Shown here piece after piece: positions 8,306 to 16,384 of a DNA stretch of 64,000 nucleotides (positions are counted from its first letter, which is position 1; each line of letters opens with the position of its first letter). The notes beneath the pieces were generated by a model. It was given only the letters and a program-made list of their open reading frames with translations. It had not been told where the DNA came from and did not search any database. The stretch lies in the NCBI RefSeq assembly GCF_003946385.1, contig NZ_RHOE01000002.1:30628-94627 (forward strand), written 5' to 3'. The DNA is from Loigolactobacillus zhaoyuanensis (lineage in GTDB: Bacteria > Bacillota > Bacilli > Lactobacillales > Lactobacillaceae). The translations under genes and the position numbers were made by a program.

Positions 8306-9148
8306 ATGGCAGAGATCCGGCAAATTAAAGCGCAACGAATTGTGGTCAAAGTGGGTACCAGTAGTCTTATTTATCCCAACAATCAACTGAATTTACACAC
8401 GATCACGCGTCTAGCTTTGGTCCTGAGTGATTTAAAGAATCAAGGTAAAGAAGTTGTGTTGGTGTCCTCAGGTGCAGTGGGCGTCGGTATGAACAAGTTG
8501 GGCTTGGCGCAACGACCAACTACAGTTCCCGAGCAACAAGCAGTGGCAGCTGTTGGTCAGGGTGAATTAATGGCGATTTATGGGCGGGCGTTTGGTACTT
8601 ATAATCAGACGGTGGGCCAGATGTTGTTGACCCGTGACGTGATTGCGTATCCCCAAAGTCACAGCAACGCACTGAATACTTTCCAAAATCTACTTAAAAT
8701 GAACGTGATTCCTGTTGTGAATGAAAATGATAGTGTGGCTGTCGAAGAATTTAATCATTTAACCACCTTTGGCGAAAATGATGTCTTGGCGGCGATCATT
8801 ACTAATTTGATCGATGCTGATCTATTGATCGTATTATCGGATATCGATGGTTTTTATTCGGCGAATCCACTGAAAGATAAGCATGCGCATTTGTTAGATG
8901 AAGTGGGACAAATTAATCAGCAAGTCCTAGCCGCAGCCGGTGGCCATGGCACTAAATATGGTACTGGCGGGATGGTCACTAAGTTAAAAGCAGCGAAGCG
9001 GATCATTGACCATCAGCAGCAAATGGTTTTAGCCAACGGTCGTGATCCCCAAATCATTTATCGAATTTTAGCAGGTGAAAAGGTGGGGACGTTGTTTGAA
9101 GCCCAACCCACAAACTCGGTCCAGCAGTTAGCGAGTAACGATCAGTAA
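8306..9148 (+). CDS. proB: Glutamate 5-kinase, short form
   Basis: A 280-residue gamma-glutamyl kinase that phosphorylates glutamate in the first step of proline synthesis. The amino-acid-kinase fold is shown by VVKVGTSSLI, LVSSGAVGVG, VVNENDSVAVEE and GTGGMVTKLKAA. The C-terminal PUA domain found in the longer E. coli-type enzyme (about 370 residues) is absent, as in other short lactobacillar forms. AAAGGATG precedes the ATG. It lies 69 bases before proA, its pathway partner, and the two probably form one operon. Confidence 0.94.
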   Translation: MAEIRQIKAQRIVVKVGTSSLIYPNNQLNLHTITRLALVLSDLKNQGKEVVLVSSGAVGVGMNKLGLAQRPTTVPEQQAVAAVGQGELMAIYGRAFGTYNQTVGQMLLTRDVIAYPQSHSNALNTFQNLLKMNVIPVVNENDSVAVEEFNHLTTFGENDVLAAIITNLIDADLLIVLSDIDGFYSANPLKDKHAHLLDEVGQINQQVLAAAGGHGTKYGTGGMVTKLKAAKRIIDHQQQMVLANGRDPQIIYRILAGEKVGTLFEAQPTNSVQQLASNDQ

Positions 9149-9217
9149 CCTAATTCTTACTAGAAAAATGGCACCATCTATTGATTGTTGTTCTTGGTGA
9201 AGTAGAGGAGGAGTAAA

Positions 9218-10465
9218 ATGCAAGCTATCAATGAAATTGGCCAGGCTGCGCAAAACGCCGCATTTACGATCGGCCAACTAGCAACACCAAAGAAAAATCA
9301 AGTGCTTACCGCAATGGCTGAAGCATTAGTTGTAGCAACGCCAACCATTTTAGCTGCTAATCAGCAGGATATGGCGGCGGCCGCTAATAATCAGGTACGT
9401 CAAGTTATGCGCGATCGGCTCCAGTTGGATGCTGAACGAATTGCTGATATGGCCGCTGGACTACGCCAAGTGGCGACACTGGCTGATCCAATTGGGATGA
9501 TCGACAAAGGCTGGCAAACTGAAGCTGGTTTACAAATCACCCAGCAGCGCGTACCACTAGGCGTGATCGCCATGATCTATGAAGCACGGCCCAACGTAAC
9601 GGTGGACGCAGCGGCACTAACGTTTAAATCCGGTAATGCCGTGATTTTACGCGGTGGTAAGGAAGCACTACAGTCCAATATAGCCCTAGCAACCGTATTG
9701 CAGCAGGTATTGACTGAATTTGACTTGCCAGCCGCCGCCATTCAATTGATCACTGACACGTCCCATGAAACTGCGCAGGCCTTAATGCGCTTAAATGAGT
9801 ACGTTGACGTTTTGATTCCGCGCGGTAGCGGCCAGTTTATTCAAACCGTAGTCCAAACGGCGACGGTCCCGGTGATCGAAACTGGTGCCGGCAATTGTCA
9901 CGTATACGTTGACGCTGATGCTGATTTAGCGATGGCCCGCGATATTGTGGTCAATGCGAAAACCCAGCGGCCAGCAGTCTGCAATGCAATGGAAAAATTA
10001 GTGGTCCACCAGCAAGTTGCAGCCGAATTTTTACCACAATTGGCAGCGGCATTGACACCATATCAAGTCGAATTACGTGGTGATGCGGCTGCACAAGCTA
10101 TTTTACCAGCTATCAAATTGGCAACTGAAGCCGATTGGGGTACTGAATATAATGATTATATTTTGGCAATTAAAATAGTACCTGATATTGGGGCAGCTAT
10201 TCGCCACATCAATCATTACAACACGCAACATTCAGAAGCAATCATCACCAATAACTATGCGCATAGTCAGCAATTTACGAAACAAATTGATGCTGCAGTC
10301 GTTTATGTGAATGCGTCGACACGCTTCACTGATGGTTTTGAATTTGGTTTTGGGGCTGAGATCGGGATCAGTACGCAAAAATTACATGCCCGTGGGCCAA
10401 TGGGGTTAGCCGCACTGACGTCTACTAAGTATGTCGTGCTCGGTTCGGGTCAAGTTCGTCAATAA
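9218..10465 (+). CDS. proA: Gamma-glutamyl phosphate reductase
   Basis: A 415-residue NADPH-dependent reductase of the aldehyde-dehydrogenase superfamily that converts gamma-glutamyl phosphate to glutamate semialdehyde. It shows PLGVIAMIYEARPNVTVDAA, IPRGSG, ETGAGNCHVYVD and the catalytic cysteine in RPAVCNAMEKLVVH. A strong GAGGAGGAG site sits just before the ATG. It forms an operon with proB and ends in a strong terminator. Confidence 0.95.
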   Translation: MQAINEIGQAAQNAAFTIGQLATPKKNQVLTAMAEALVVATPTILAANQQDMAAAANNQVRQVMRDRLQLDAERIADMAAGLRQVATLADPIGMIDKGWQTEAGLQITQQRVPLGVIAMIYEARPNVTVDAAALTFKSGNAVILRGGKEALQSNIALATVLQQVLTEFDLPAAAIQLITDTSHETAQALMRLNEYVDVLIPRGSGQFIQTVVQTATVPVIETGAGNCHVYVDADADLAMARDIVVNAKTQRPAVCNAMEKLVVHQQVAAEFLPQLAAALTPYQVELRGDAAAQAILPAIKLATEADWGTEYNDYILAIKIVPDIGAAIRHINHYNTQHSEAIITNNYAHSQQFTKQIDAAVVYVNASTRFTDGFEFGFGAEIGISTQKLHARGPMGLAALTSTKYVVLGSGQVRQ

Positions 10466-10475
10466 GGTAGTATTC

Positions 10476-10506
10476 AAAAAGCCGCACTATCTGCGGCTTT
10501 TTTTTC
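10476..10506 (+). terminator. proBA terminator
   Basis: AAAAGCCGCA and TGCGGCTTTT form a perfect stem with a short loop, followed by a run of Ts. The A-rich left flank may also serve the convergent ybaK-like gene. Confidence 0.88.
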
Positions 10507-10536
10507 GTGCTTATACCAGAAAAATTTTGTTGCGCA

Positions 10537-11052
10537 TTACGAATCTTCTTCGGTAATATCGGCAAACTCAGCACCAAGAAATTTAACCAATTTACGTGGA
10601 TCAAGCCTCACTGAGCGACCAATTTTACCAGAAGAAACTAAAATTTCTGGCTGAATTTTAGCAGTAGTGCTGAAGTAGATCGGATAATTATATTTTTGAT
10701 GGATACCGATCGGTGTATTAGCGCCGTGTTCGTAGCCGGTGGTGGCAACTAATTCTTTTAGTGGGATCAGGCCTACTTTGCGGTTACCAGTTATTTTGGC
10801 AAATTTTTTATAGCTGATTCGTTCATCAACGGGGACGACACCAACGATTGGCCCAGTTTTTTGGCCAGCCATGACTAAAGTTTTATAGATCATGTGATCA
10901 TCGACGTTAAGTTCACTTAGTTTTAATTGCCGCACGTCGCCATCTTGTTCGGTGGGGAATTCAAATTGGGTGTAAGCAATTTTTGCTTGGTCAAGAATTT
11001 TTTCGACTAAAGTTTTACTAAGTTGGTCATTTTTATCATGTTTCTTACTCAC
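10537..11052 (-). CDS. ybaK: Cys-tRNA(Pro)/Cys-tRNA(Cys) deacylase, YbaK/EbsC family
   Basis: A 171-residue member of the YbaK/ProX editing family that hydrolyses mischarged aminoacyl-tRNA in trans. Family signatures are YKTLVM, the catalytic-lysine region in GNRKVGL, and TGYEHGANTPIG. The GTG at 11052 is preferred because GGAAAGGA lies eight bases upstream. The next upstream ATG (11070) would overlap that site. Whether it clears Cys-tRNA(Pro) or another mischarged tRNA cannot be told from sequence. It is monocistronic and convergent with proBA. Confidence 0.88.
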   Translation of the reverse strand: MSKKHDKNDQLSKTLVEKILDQAKIAYTQFEFPTEQDGDVRQLKLSELNVDDHMIYKTLVMAGQKTGPIVGVVPVDERISYKKFAKITGNRKVGLIPLKELVATTGYEHGANTPIGIHQKYNYPIYFSTTAKIQPEILVSSGKIGRSVRLDPRKLVKFLGAEFADITEEDS

Positions 11053-11184
11053 GTGTAGGATCCTTTCCAAATGAATTAATAAATTTAATATAGCATTTTA
11101 GTGGCCGAGATGCGAGTCGAGGGTAACGTTTAATGTTAAACTAGAAAGAGAACTTAACTGAAAAACAAGTAATGGAGGCAGCCC

Positions 11185-12156
11185 ATGACGGATGCAGTAG
11201 CAGAAACAATTCGCCAGCTAGATCAGTTGCGCACAAAACTGAGCCGCGGCGAACTTTATCAGCGCTTACCCCAAGAAGTTGGCGAATTAATTGATCAATT
11301 ACCACATGAAAAAAGAACACCGATCGTTGTACCAACAGATGATGAAGCAGCATTGGTGCGGATCAAAGCCTTACGTACTAAAATTAAGCAAAAAAAAATA
11401 ACGGCGATCAGTGATGCTGAAATTGATTTTTTACTAGCACACTTAGCATCGACTGATCCAATGGTGCGCGATAAAGGGGTTTATTTTTTATTTAACGATA
11501 TCCTGCAGGCGCGCTTGTTCACAGCTGACCAGATCAAGCAGATCTATCAACGTTTGCTTAGTCCAGAAATGCTATATGGCCATATTTTGGAAACAAAAAG
11601 TAATGCCGTATTTTTACGTTCATTCAGTGTCATGATCTTATCTGGCGTTTTGTACGTGGATCGTTTGCACTATCATGTTTTGCAACCCGCTGATTTGGAA
11701 GATGTTAGTTTGAAAATAGCCGCCTATATTGCCATGGAAGCTGATGGCCGTGGCTACATTGGCAACCGCGGTTGGGCGCATGCGTACAGTCACGTTGGTA
11801 ATGTATTGGACGAGCTAACCGAAAGCGCAGCGCTGAATCGGGCCAATAAACTATTTTATCTGACGGTATTACTGGCGCGTTATCAGCGATTAGAAACGCC
11901 ATTGATTTTTGGTGAGGATCATCGCTTAGCTTTGACCATCGCAAATTTAGTCAATAAAAATCAACTTTACGCTGATTATTTTTTACGACTATTACAATAT
12001 TGGCAACGCGAATTAATGGAGATGCGACCACAGGAAAATGAAGGATTTTGGAATTGCTGGTATAATCGCAATCGTTTATTGCAGGCTTTGATCATTCGTG
12101 GCGATCTTCCACAGAAAATTCAAGACTTTTTAGTGCAGATCGTGGATGTATTCTGA
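11185..12156 (+). CDS. DUF2785 domain protein
   Basis: A 323-residue soluble, helix-rich protein of unknown function. The segment DGRGYIGNRGWAHAYSHVGNVLDEL is the hallmark of the DUF2785 family and occupies about residues 190-215. The first 60 residues are charged and helical. No signal peptide or membrane segment is visible. It ends nine bases before the start of the membrane phosphodiesterase gene, so the two are probably co-transcribed. The start has GGAGG at 11173-11177. Confidence 0.8.
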   Translation: MTDAVAETIRQLDQLRTKLSRGELYQRLPQEVGELIDQLPHEKRTPIVVPTDDEAALVRIKALRTKIKQKKITAISDAEIDFLLAHLASTDPMVRDKGVYFLFNDILQARLFTADQIKQIYQRLLSPEMLYGHILETKSNAVFLRSFSVMILSGVLYVDRLHYHVLQPADLEDVSLKIAAYIAMEADGRGYIGNRGWAHAYSHVGNVLDELTESAALNRANKLFYLTVLLARYQRLETPLIFGEDHRLALTIANLVNKNQLYADYFLRLLQYWQRELMEMRPQENEGFWNCWYNRNRLLQALIIRGDLPQKIQDFLVQIVDVF

Positions 12157-12165
12157 TTTAGGGGA

Positions 12166-13548
12166 GTGATTGCGCTGCTGATCGTATTATTATTGCTCAA
12201 CTTAAGCAGTTACTGGATCTACCATAAAAGCGGCGGTAACGCGAGCATACTACTGCTTTGGTTACTTTTCAGTTTGTTTATTAGCTATGCTTGGGTTGAA
12301 CGGACGCAGGCCTTAACTTGGTGGCAACTGATTGGCCATAGTTTACGCGGTAGTCTATGGCTACCTTTTTCTGGGTTATTGAGTTTTAGTTTCTGGCGTT
12401 ATAGTTGGCAGCCACCTAGTTTGCTACTCGATTATTTGATCAACCATCGCTGGCAAATTTTGCCGCTGCTACTGCTTGGCTATCTAGGTTTAGTCGCTTT
12501 GACGCTGCAAGGTGCAGTTGTTGGCCGCTTAAAAGTGATCGGTGGCTGGTTACTGTTACTTGTACTTTTAGCCGTTATTTTATTATTACTGCAGTGGGGT
12601 TGTGACCAACTTGGTGATCCGATTAAACGTAACAGCGCTCGCTTATTTTGGCTACTCTGGTTAAATGGCAAGTATTTACTTTGGTTGGGATTGTTATCAC
12701 ATTTACGCCAGCAATCGCTGATAGTCGATTATCGCTGGGCTAGCGTCGGGCTCCTAGTCTTAGTTATTTTCGCTTGGCCGTTGAGTGGGGCTTTTATTGC
12801 TAAAGGCGCAACTCATCCGCAAATTATTGCTCATCGCGGTGTCGATGGTGGCGGGGTGCCCAATACGCTTAGCGCTTTGAAACTAACAACACCAGCCCAG
12901 CCTAGTTTAGTGGAAATTGATCTACGTTTAACGCAAGATCAACAATTTGTTGTCAGCCATGATGCGGATACGCACCATTTAGCAAGGCAAAATCAGATCA
13001 TCGCTCAAACCACACTCGCGCAACTACAGCAGTTAACGTTGACGGAAAACGGCCGGCAGGGGCACTATGCCAGTTTCAGTGATTATTTACAGACAGCTAA
13101 ACAAGCGCAGCAGCCTTTATTGATCGAATTAAAAGCAGGTGCACATTTCCGTACACTGACGACTAAATTTGTTCAACAATATCGCGCTAAATTGCCAGCA
13201 ACAACACAATTTCATAGCACTAATTTAGCAACGGTCAACTCATTGCGCCAGCAGGGATTGGCACCAGTTGGCTATATTTTGCCGTTTACTTTAACTGGAT
13301 TACCAGCGACAGCGGCTAATTTTTATAGCGTGGATTGGCGGACGCTCAATCCGTTAATCGTAGTCCAGGCGCAGCAGAAAGGCAAACCGCTTTATATATG
13401 GACGGTCGATCATAATTGGGTTCTGCAGGCTGTGCGCCATTTAAAGGTTGATGCTGTGATCACTGATCAAACTAGCAAGGTTCAGCGTCAGATGCAGCAA
13501 GCACCTGGTTATGTGGGCAATTTAATATTATTATTATTGAATTTTTAA
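12166..13548 (+). CDS. Membrane-anchored glycerophosphodiester phosphodiesterase
   Basis: A protein of about 460 residues with five or six hydrophobic segments in the first 215 residues, then a GDPD domain from about residue 222 (IIAHRG, EIDLRLT, VSHDADTHHLA, LLIELKAG, YIWTVDHN, VDAVITDQ). It should hydrolyse glycerophosphodiesters or related polymers such as glycerol-phosphate teichoic acid at the membrane. In the first motif the usual PENT glutamate is replaced (GVPNT). The start is unclear: GTG 12166 overlaps the GGGGAG site, and in-frame ATT or CTG codons at 12169-12180 fit the spacing better. Confidence 0.83.
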   Translation: MIALLIVLLLLNLSSYWIYHKSGGNASILLLWLLFSLFISYAWVERTQALTWWQLIGHSLRGSLWLPFSGLLSFSFWRYSWQPPSLLLDYLINHRWQILPLLLLGYLGLVALTLQGAVVGRLKVIGGWLLLLVLLAVILLLLQWGCDQLGDPIKRNSARLFWLLWLNGKYLLWLGLLSHLRQQSLIVDYRWASVGLLVLVIFAWPLSGAFIAKGATHPQIIAHRGVDGGGVPNTLSALKLTTPAQPSLVEIDLRLTQDQQFVVSHDADTHHLARQNQIIAQTTLAQLQQLTLTENGRQGHYASFSDYLQTAKQAQQPLLIELKAGAHFRTLTTKFVQQYRAKLPATTQFHSTNLATVNSLRQQGLAPVGYILPFTLTGLPATAANFYSVDWRTLNPLIVVQAQQKGKPLYIWTVDHNWVLQAVRHLKVDAVITDQTSKVQRQMQQAPGYVGNLILLLLNF

Positions 13549-13588
13549 ACTGATTTTTGCGTATGTTAACTTTAGTAACCGAATAAAT

Positions 13589-13620
13589 ATCACTAATTTT
13601 TGTGCGCAAAAATTAGTGAT
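13589..13620 (+). repeat. Perfect 14-bp inverted repeat abutting the Tag-like gene's RBS
   Basis: Bases 13589-13602 pair perfectly with 13607-13620 around a TGCG loop. The AGGAGG site begins at 13623, two bases after the repeat. No T-run follows on either side, so it is not an ordinary terminator. An operator or a leader hairpin that affects ribosome access are the likelier readings. Confidence 0.75.
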
Positions 13621-13634
13621 CTAGGAGGAAAATA

Positions 13635-14222
13635 ATGCTAGAGCAACAACGTTGTCCTTGGGCACAACCTAAATTACGTGCTTATCATGATCAAGAATGG
13701 GCGGTACCGGTAACGACTGAGACCGACTTATTTCGTTTATTAGCGTTACAAGTTTGGCAATCAGGACTAAGTCAGACTATTCTACTGCGCAAACGGCCTG
13801 CCATTTGTGCTTGCTTTCATAATTTAGATCCAAATTGGCTGCGACAAACTGACGAAGCGACGTTATTGCAATATTTGGATAGTCCAGCTTTGATCCGTAA
13901 TCAGCGCAAATTAATTGCCATCCGTCGTAACGCTTTTGCCTTACAAACTATTCAGCAACAAGGTGATTCTTTACAACATTTATTGTGGCAGCAGACGAAA
14001 GTAACTCATTTTACTACCGCCACAGAAATTCCCCGTTATGACGAGACTGCTGTACTAGTTGCAGCGCAATTAAAATCAGCTGGCTTTCAATTTATGGGGC
14101 CAACTAATTGTTATGCATTATTAGCAACGGCTGGCGTGATCAATTTACATTTAACCAGCTGTTGGCGCTATCCGTTGATCAATGAGGCACAAAGCGTGGC
14201 TAAACGGTCACTCGTTTTCTAG
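13635..14222 (+). CDS. DNA-3-methyladenine glycosylase I-like protein with altered pocket
   Basis: A 195-residue Tag-family protein. The zinc ligands known from E. coli Tag are kept: Cys7 in RCPW, His18 in YHDQEW, and the H-x3-C near the C-terminus (LHLTSC). GLSQTILLRKR and RNQRKLIAI match the helix-hairpin-helix scaffold. The residue equivalent to E. coli Glu38, which contacts 3-methyladenine, is Gln39 here, and stacking Trp46 is Gln47. The repair activity or base preference may therefore differ. A strong AGGAGG precedes the ATG. The 3' end overlaps the convergent ppk2 gene by 15 bases. Confidence 0.8.
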   Translation: MLEQQRCPWAQPKLRAYHDQEWAVPVTTETDLFRLLALQVWQSGLSQTILLRKRPAICACFHNLDPNWLRQTDEATLLQYLDSPALIRNQRKLIAIRRNAFALQTIQQQGDSLQHLLWQQTKVTHFTTATEIPRYDETAVLVAAQLKSAGFQFMGPTNCYALLATAGVINLHLTSCWRYPLINEAQSVAKRSLVF

Positions 14223-15092
14223 TTGATGTAGAATTTGCTGTAATTCTTGGCGGCGCGCGGCACTGGTTTGCGGGTAGGCCAAAGGCAATTGCTGTAGTTG
14301 CTGATTAATGATCTGGGAAACAATTAAGCGTGAAGACCACTTGTCGTCAGCCGGGATAATGTGCCAAGGGTTTTGGTTGGTCGCTGTATGTTGTAAAACA
14401 TCGGCATACACGCGCTGATACTTTGGCCAATAAGCTGCTTCGCAAATATCAGCTTCAGAGAATTTCCAGTTTTTATCGGGCAATTCGATTCGGCGGGCAA
14501 AGCGGTTTTTTTGTTCTGGTTGTGATAAGTGGAGAAAGAATTTTAAAACTTTATAGCCGCAATGAGCAGCATAATTTTCAAAGTGCCGTAGATCCTGATA
14601 ACGCGTGCTGAAAAAATCGGTTGGAATATCAGCTAGCTGGTCGATACCAGGTAAGTTTTCGCGCAATAAAATCTCAGGATGAACTTGGGTAATCAGCACA
14701 TCTTCGTAGTAAGAACGATTAAAAACACCAATTTGACCGCGCCGCGGAAAGACTTGATGGACGCGCCATAAAAAATCGTGAGCTAGATCTTGTTGGGAGG
14801 GTGCTTTAAAGTTATTGACCACAATACCTTCCGGATTAACGCCACTAAGAATATGCCGAATCATACTGTCTTTACCAGCGGCATCGAGGGCTTGAAAAAT
14901 AATTAGAACTCCATAGCGGCTTTGGGCGTAAAGTTTATCTTGATAACTTGCGAGCTGTTTAATATTTTTGTCGATGGCAGTTTTGATTTCACTGGTCGCA
15001 ATTTTAAATGGCGGCAGCGTTGGCCATTTTGCTAGATCTAGCGTCTGGTTACCAGTATACACATACTGCTTTAAATCAATTGGTTGTGCCAT
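14208..15092 (-). CDS. ppk2: Polyphosphate kinase 2 (polyphosphate:nucleotide phosphotransferase)
   Basis: A 294-residue single-domain PPK2 protein that transfers phosphate between polyphosphate and nucleotides. The Walker A-like IIFQALDAAGKDSMIRH and Walker B/lid region GVFNRSYYEDVLI lie at about residues 65-150. The second ATG (15092) is chosen because AGAAGG lies seven bases upstream. The first ATG (15098) is only one base from it. Direction (nucleotide phosphorylation or polymer synthesis) and nucleotide preference are not determined by sequence. The neighbouring universal stress gene on the same strand has its own terminator. Confidence 0.9.
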   Translation of the reverse strand: MAQPIDLKQYVYTGNQTLDLAKWPTLPPFKIATSEIKTAIDKNIKQLASYQDKLYAQSRYGVLIIFQALDAAGKDSMIRHILSGVNPEGIVVNNFKAPSQQDLAHDFLWRVHQVFPRRGQIGVFNRSYYEDVLITQVHPEILLRENLPGIDQLADIPTDFFSTRYQDLRHFENYAAHCGYKVLKFFLHLSQPEQKNRFARRIELPDKNWKFSEADICEAAYWPKYQRVYADVLQHTATNQNPWHIIPADDKWSSRLIVSQIINQQLQQLPLAYPQTSAARRQELQQILHQLENE

Positions 15093-15137
15093 GATCATGC
15101 CTTCTTTTGTTTAAAAATTATATGGTTGAAGCCAAAT

Positions 15138-15173
15138 AAAAGAGTCAAGAACAGAATTGTTCTTGACTCTTTT
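15138..15173 (-). terminator. Terminator of the universal stress protein gene
   Basis: A perfect 16-bp stem (15138-15153 with 15158-15173) and four-base loop, followed on the minus strand by TTTTATTT. It separates usp from ppk2. Confidence 0.88.
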
Positions 15174-15176
15174 AGA

Positions 15177-15677
15177 TTATTCGTTAACTTGAATATTTGC
15201 TTTTTTACCGACTTGGTTTAAGGCTGGTTTGTTATCCAGGTCAGTCCGTACAACTAAAACATCGCAGATTGCGGTCCGCGTGACATATTCAGTAACGGAA
15301 CCGATCAGTAACCGTTCGACGGCATTTAAACCAGTGGCACCGATCATAATTAAATCAATGTCGTGCTCTTTAGGGACTTCTTTAGCGATAATGACTTTTG
15401 GTGCGCCATATTCAATGGCGTAGTTAACATTATCCAATCCATTTTTCTTAGCCGTTGCCACATATTGTTCCATGGTCTTCTTAGCCGTATCAGTGACTTG
15501 TTCGACCATTGCTGAATCAAAGCTGGAAACATTCTGGAAGGCACGAGTATCAACAACGTGGATCAAGAATAATTCACCATTATTCCGTTTGGCAACTTCA
15601 ACGGCTTTTCGGAAAGCTAATTCTGCTTCGTATGAGCCATCGATAGCAACTAAAATATGTTTGTATTGTTGTAGCAT
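15177..15677 (-). CDS. Universal stress protein, UspA family
   Basis: A 166-residue cytosolic Usp of the ATP-binding type. It opens with YKHILVAIDGS and carries the nucleotide motif G-x2-G-x9-G-S-V in GATGLNAVERLLIGSV. An acidic C-terminal tail extends beyond the usual domain. The ATG at 15677 has GGGGTGA five bases upstream. A GTG nine bases earlier overlaps that site. The role is inferred from family: a stress-induced ATP or AMP-binding modulator with no known catalytic partner here. Confidence 0.9.
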   Translation of the reverse strand: MLQQYKHILVAIDGSYEAELAFRKAVEVAKRNNGELFLIHVVDTRAFQNVSSFDSAMVEQVTDTAKKTMEQYVATAKKNGLDNVNYAIEYGAPKVIIAKEVPKEHDIDLIMIGATGLNAVERLLIGSVTEYVTRTAICDVLVVRTDLDNKPALNQVGKKANIQVNE

Positions 15678-15755
15678 AATGATCACCCCAATTATTTTTT
15701 ATCTCACCCTTATTGTACGTTATTTGAGGGTGTACTGTAAATGAAAGCGGCTAAA

Positions 15756-16028
15756 TTATATTTGATTCGCGAAACTGACCGCAAAAACTGCCGCTAAAAT
15801 ACAGCCCATCAGTAAACAAACTAGCCAAAAAGTAACATTACTGGTGAGCATACTGATGCAAGTCAAGCCACCGATAATGGCAAAATAATTGCGGTAGTTG
15901 GTTAAAAAGCTTTTAAGCTGCGGTTCTTTTTGCGGTTGATGATTTAAAAAACGCCCATTCAACTGGCGATGTAGATAATAGCTGATCCCGAATAAAACGA
16001 GTGCAAAAACCAGCATCATAATACGCAT
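15756..16028 (-). CDS. Small membrane protein with two hydrophobic helices, unknown
   Basis: Ninety residues: an N-terminal hydrophobic helix (about 3-18), a basic hydrophilic linker rich in Gln and Lys, and a longer hydrophobic stretch (about 48-85) that may be one or two helices. The ATG has AGGAG about nine bases upstream, supporting expression. I do not recognise the family. It lies between usp and the 6S RNA, on the same strand as both. Confidence 0.65.
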   Translation of the reverse strand: MRIMMLVFALVLFGISYYLHRQLNGRFLNHQPQKEPQLKSFLTNYRNYFAIIGGLTCISMLTSNVTFWLVCLLMGCILAAVFAVSFANQI

Positions 16029-16103
16029 GTTTCTAGTCTCCTATTCCACAGTTAAATTTAGTCATAGCACAAATCACCAAGCTGCGACATGGTTCCCATA
16101 AGA

Positions 16104-16328
16104 AAAATAAAAAAGACGACTCTTACGAATCGTCCCAGATGATCTGGTGGTGCCGTTGCAGTTCCGATTGTATTGAACCCGCGATATAAGCAGGTGGGTT
16201 CAGCTGTTGACCCATGCTAGCGTCCTCATGAAAAGGCTGGCTTTGATGAGCGTAAGAAGCTGATCCCGTATTTTAATTACTTGATCGGTCAACACATTGT
16301 GGAAGAATACGAACACCTCAGAAAATCT
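16104..16328 (-). ncRNA. ssrS: 6S RNA (SsrS)
   Basis: A gene-free transcript unit of about 220 nt. The minus-strand promoter is TTGCAC (16358-16363), 17 bases, TAGTAT (16335-16340). The 5' end (TCTGAGGTG) can pair with CACCACCAGA near the 3' end to give the closing stem expected of 6S RNA, with an open centre and an inner hairpin (TGAACCC...GGGTTCA). A GACGA/TCGTC hairpin and T-run (16104-16134) end it. Position beside rarA matches a known location for Firmicute 6S genes. It would bind housekeeping RNA polymerase in stationary phase. Confidence 0.75.
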
Positions 16329-16334
16329 ATCTTT

Positions 16335-16363
16335 ATACTAGCATATGGATTATGATTGTGCAA
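16335..16363 (-). promoter_or_regulatory. Promoter of the 6S RNA
   Basis: TTGCAC and TAGTAT with a 17-base spacer on the minus strand, in the gap after the rarA stop codon. Confidence 0.65.
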
Positions 16364-16384
16364 TTGATACGCTACCAAGCCAGG

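Noticed and set aside
8306..9148. proB as a truncated pseudogene
   Set aside because: All kinase motifs are intact. Only the PUA domain is absent, which is a normal short form.
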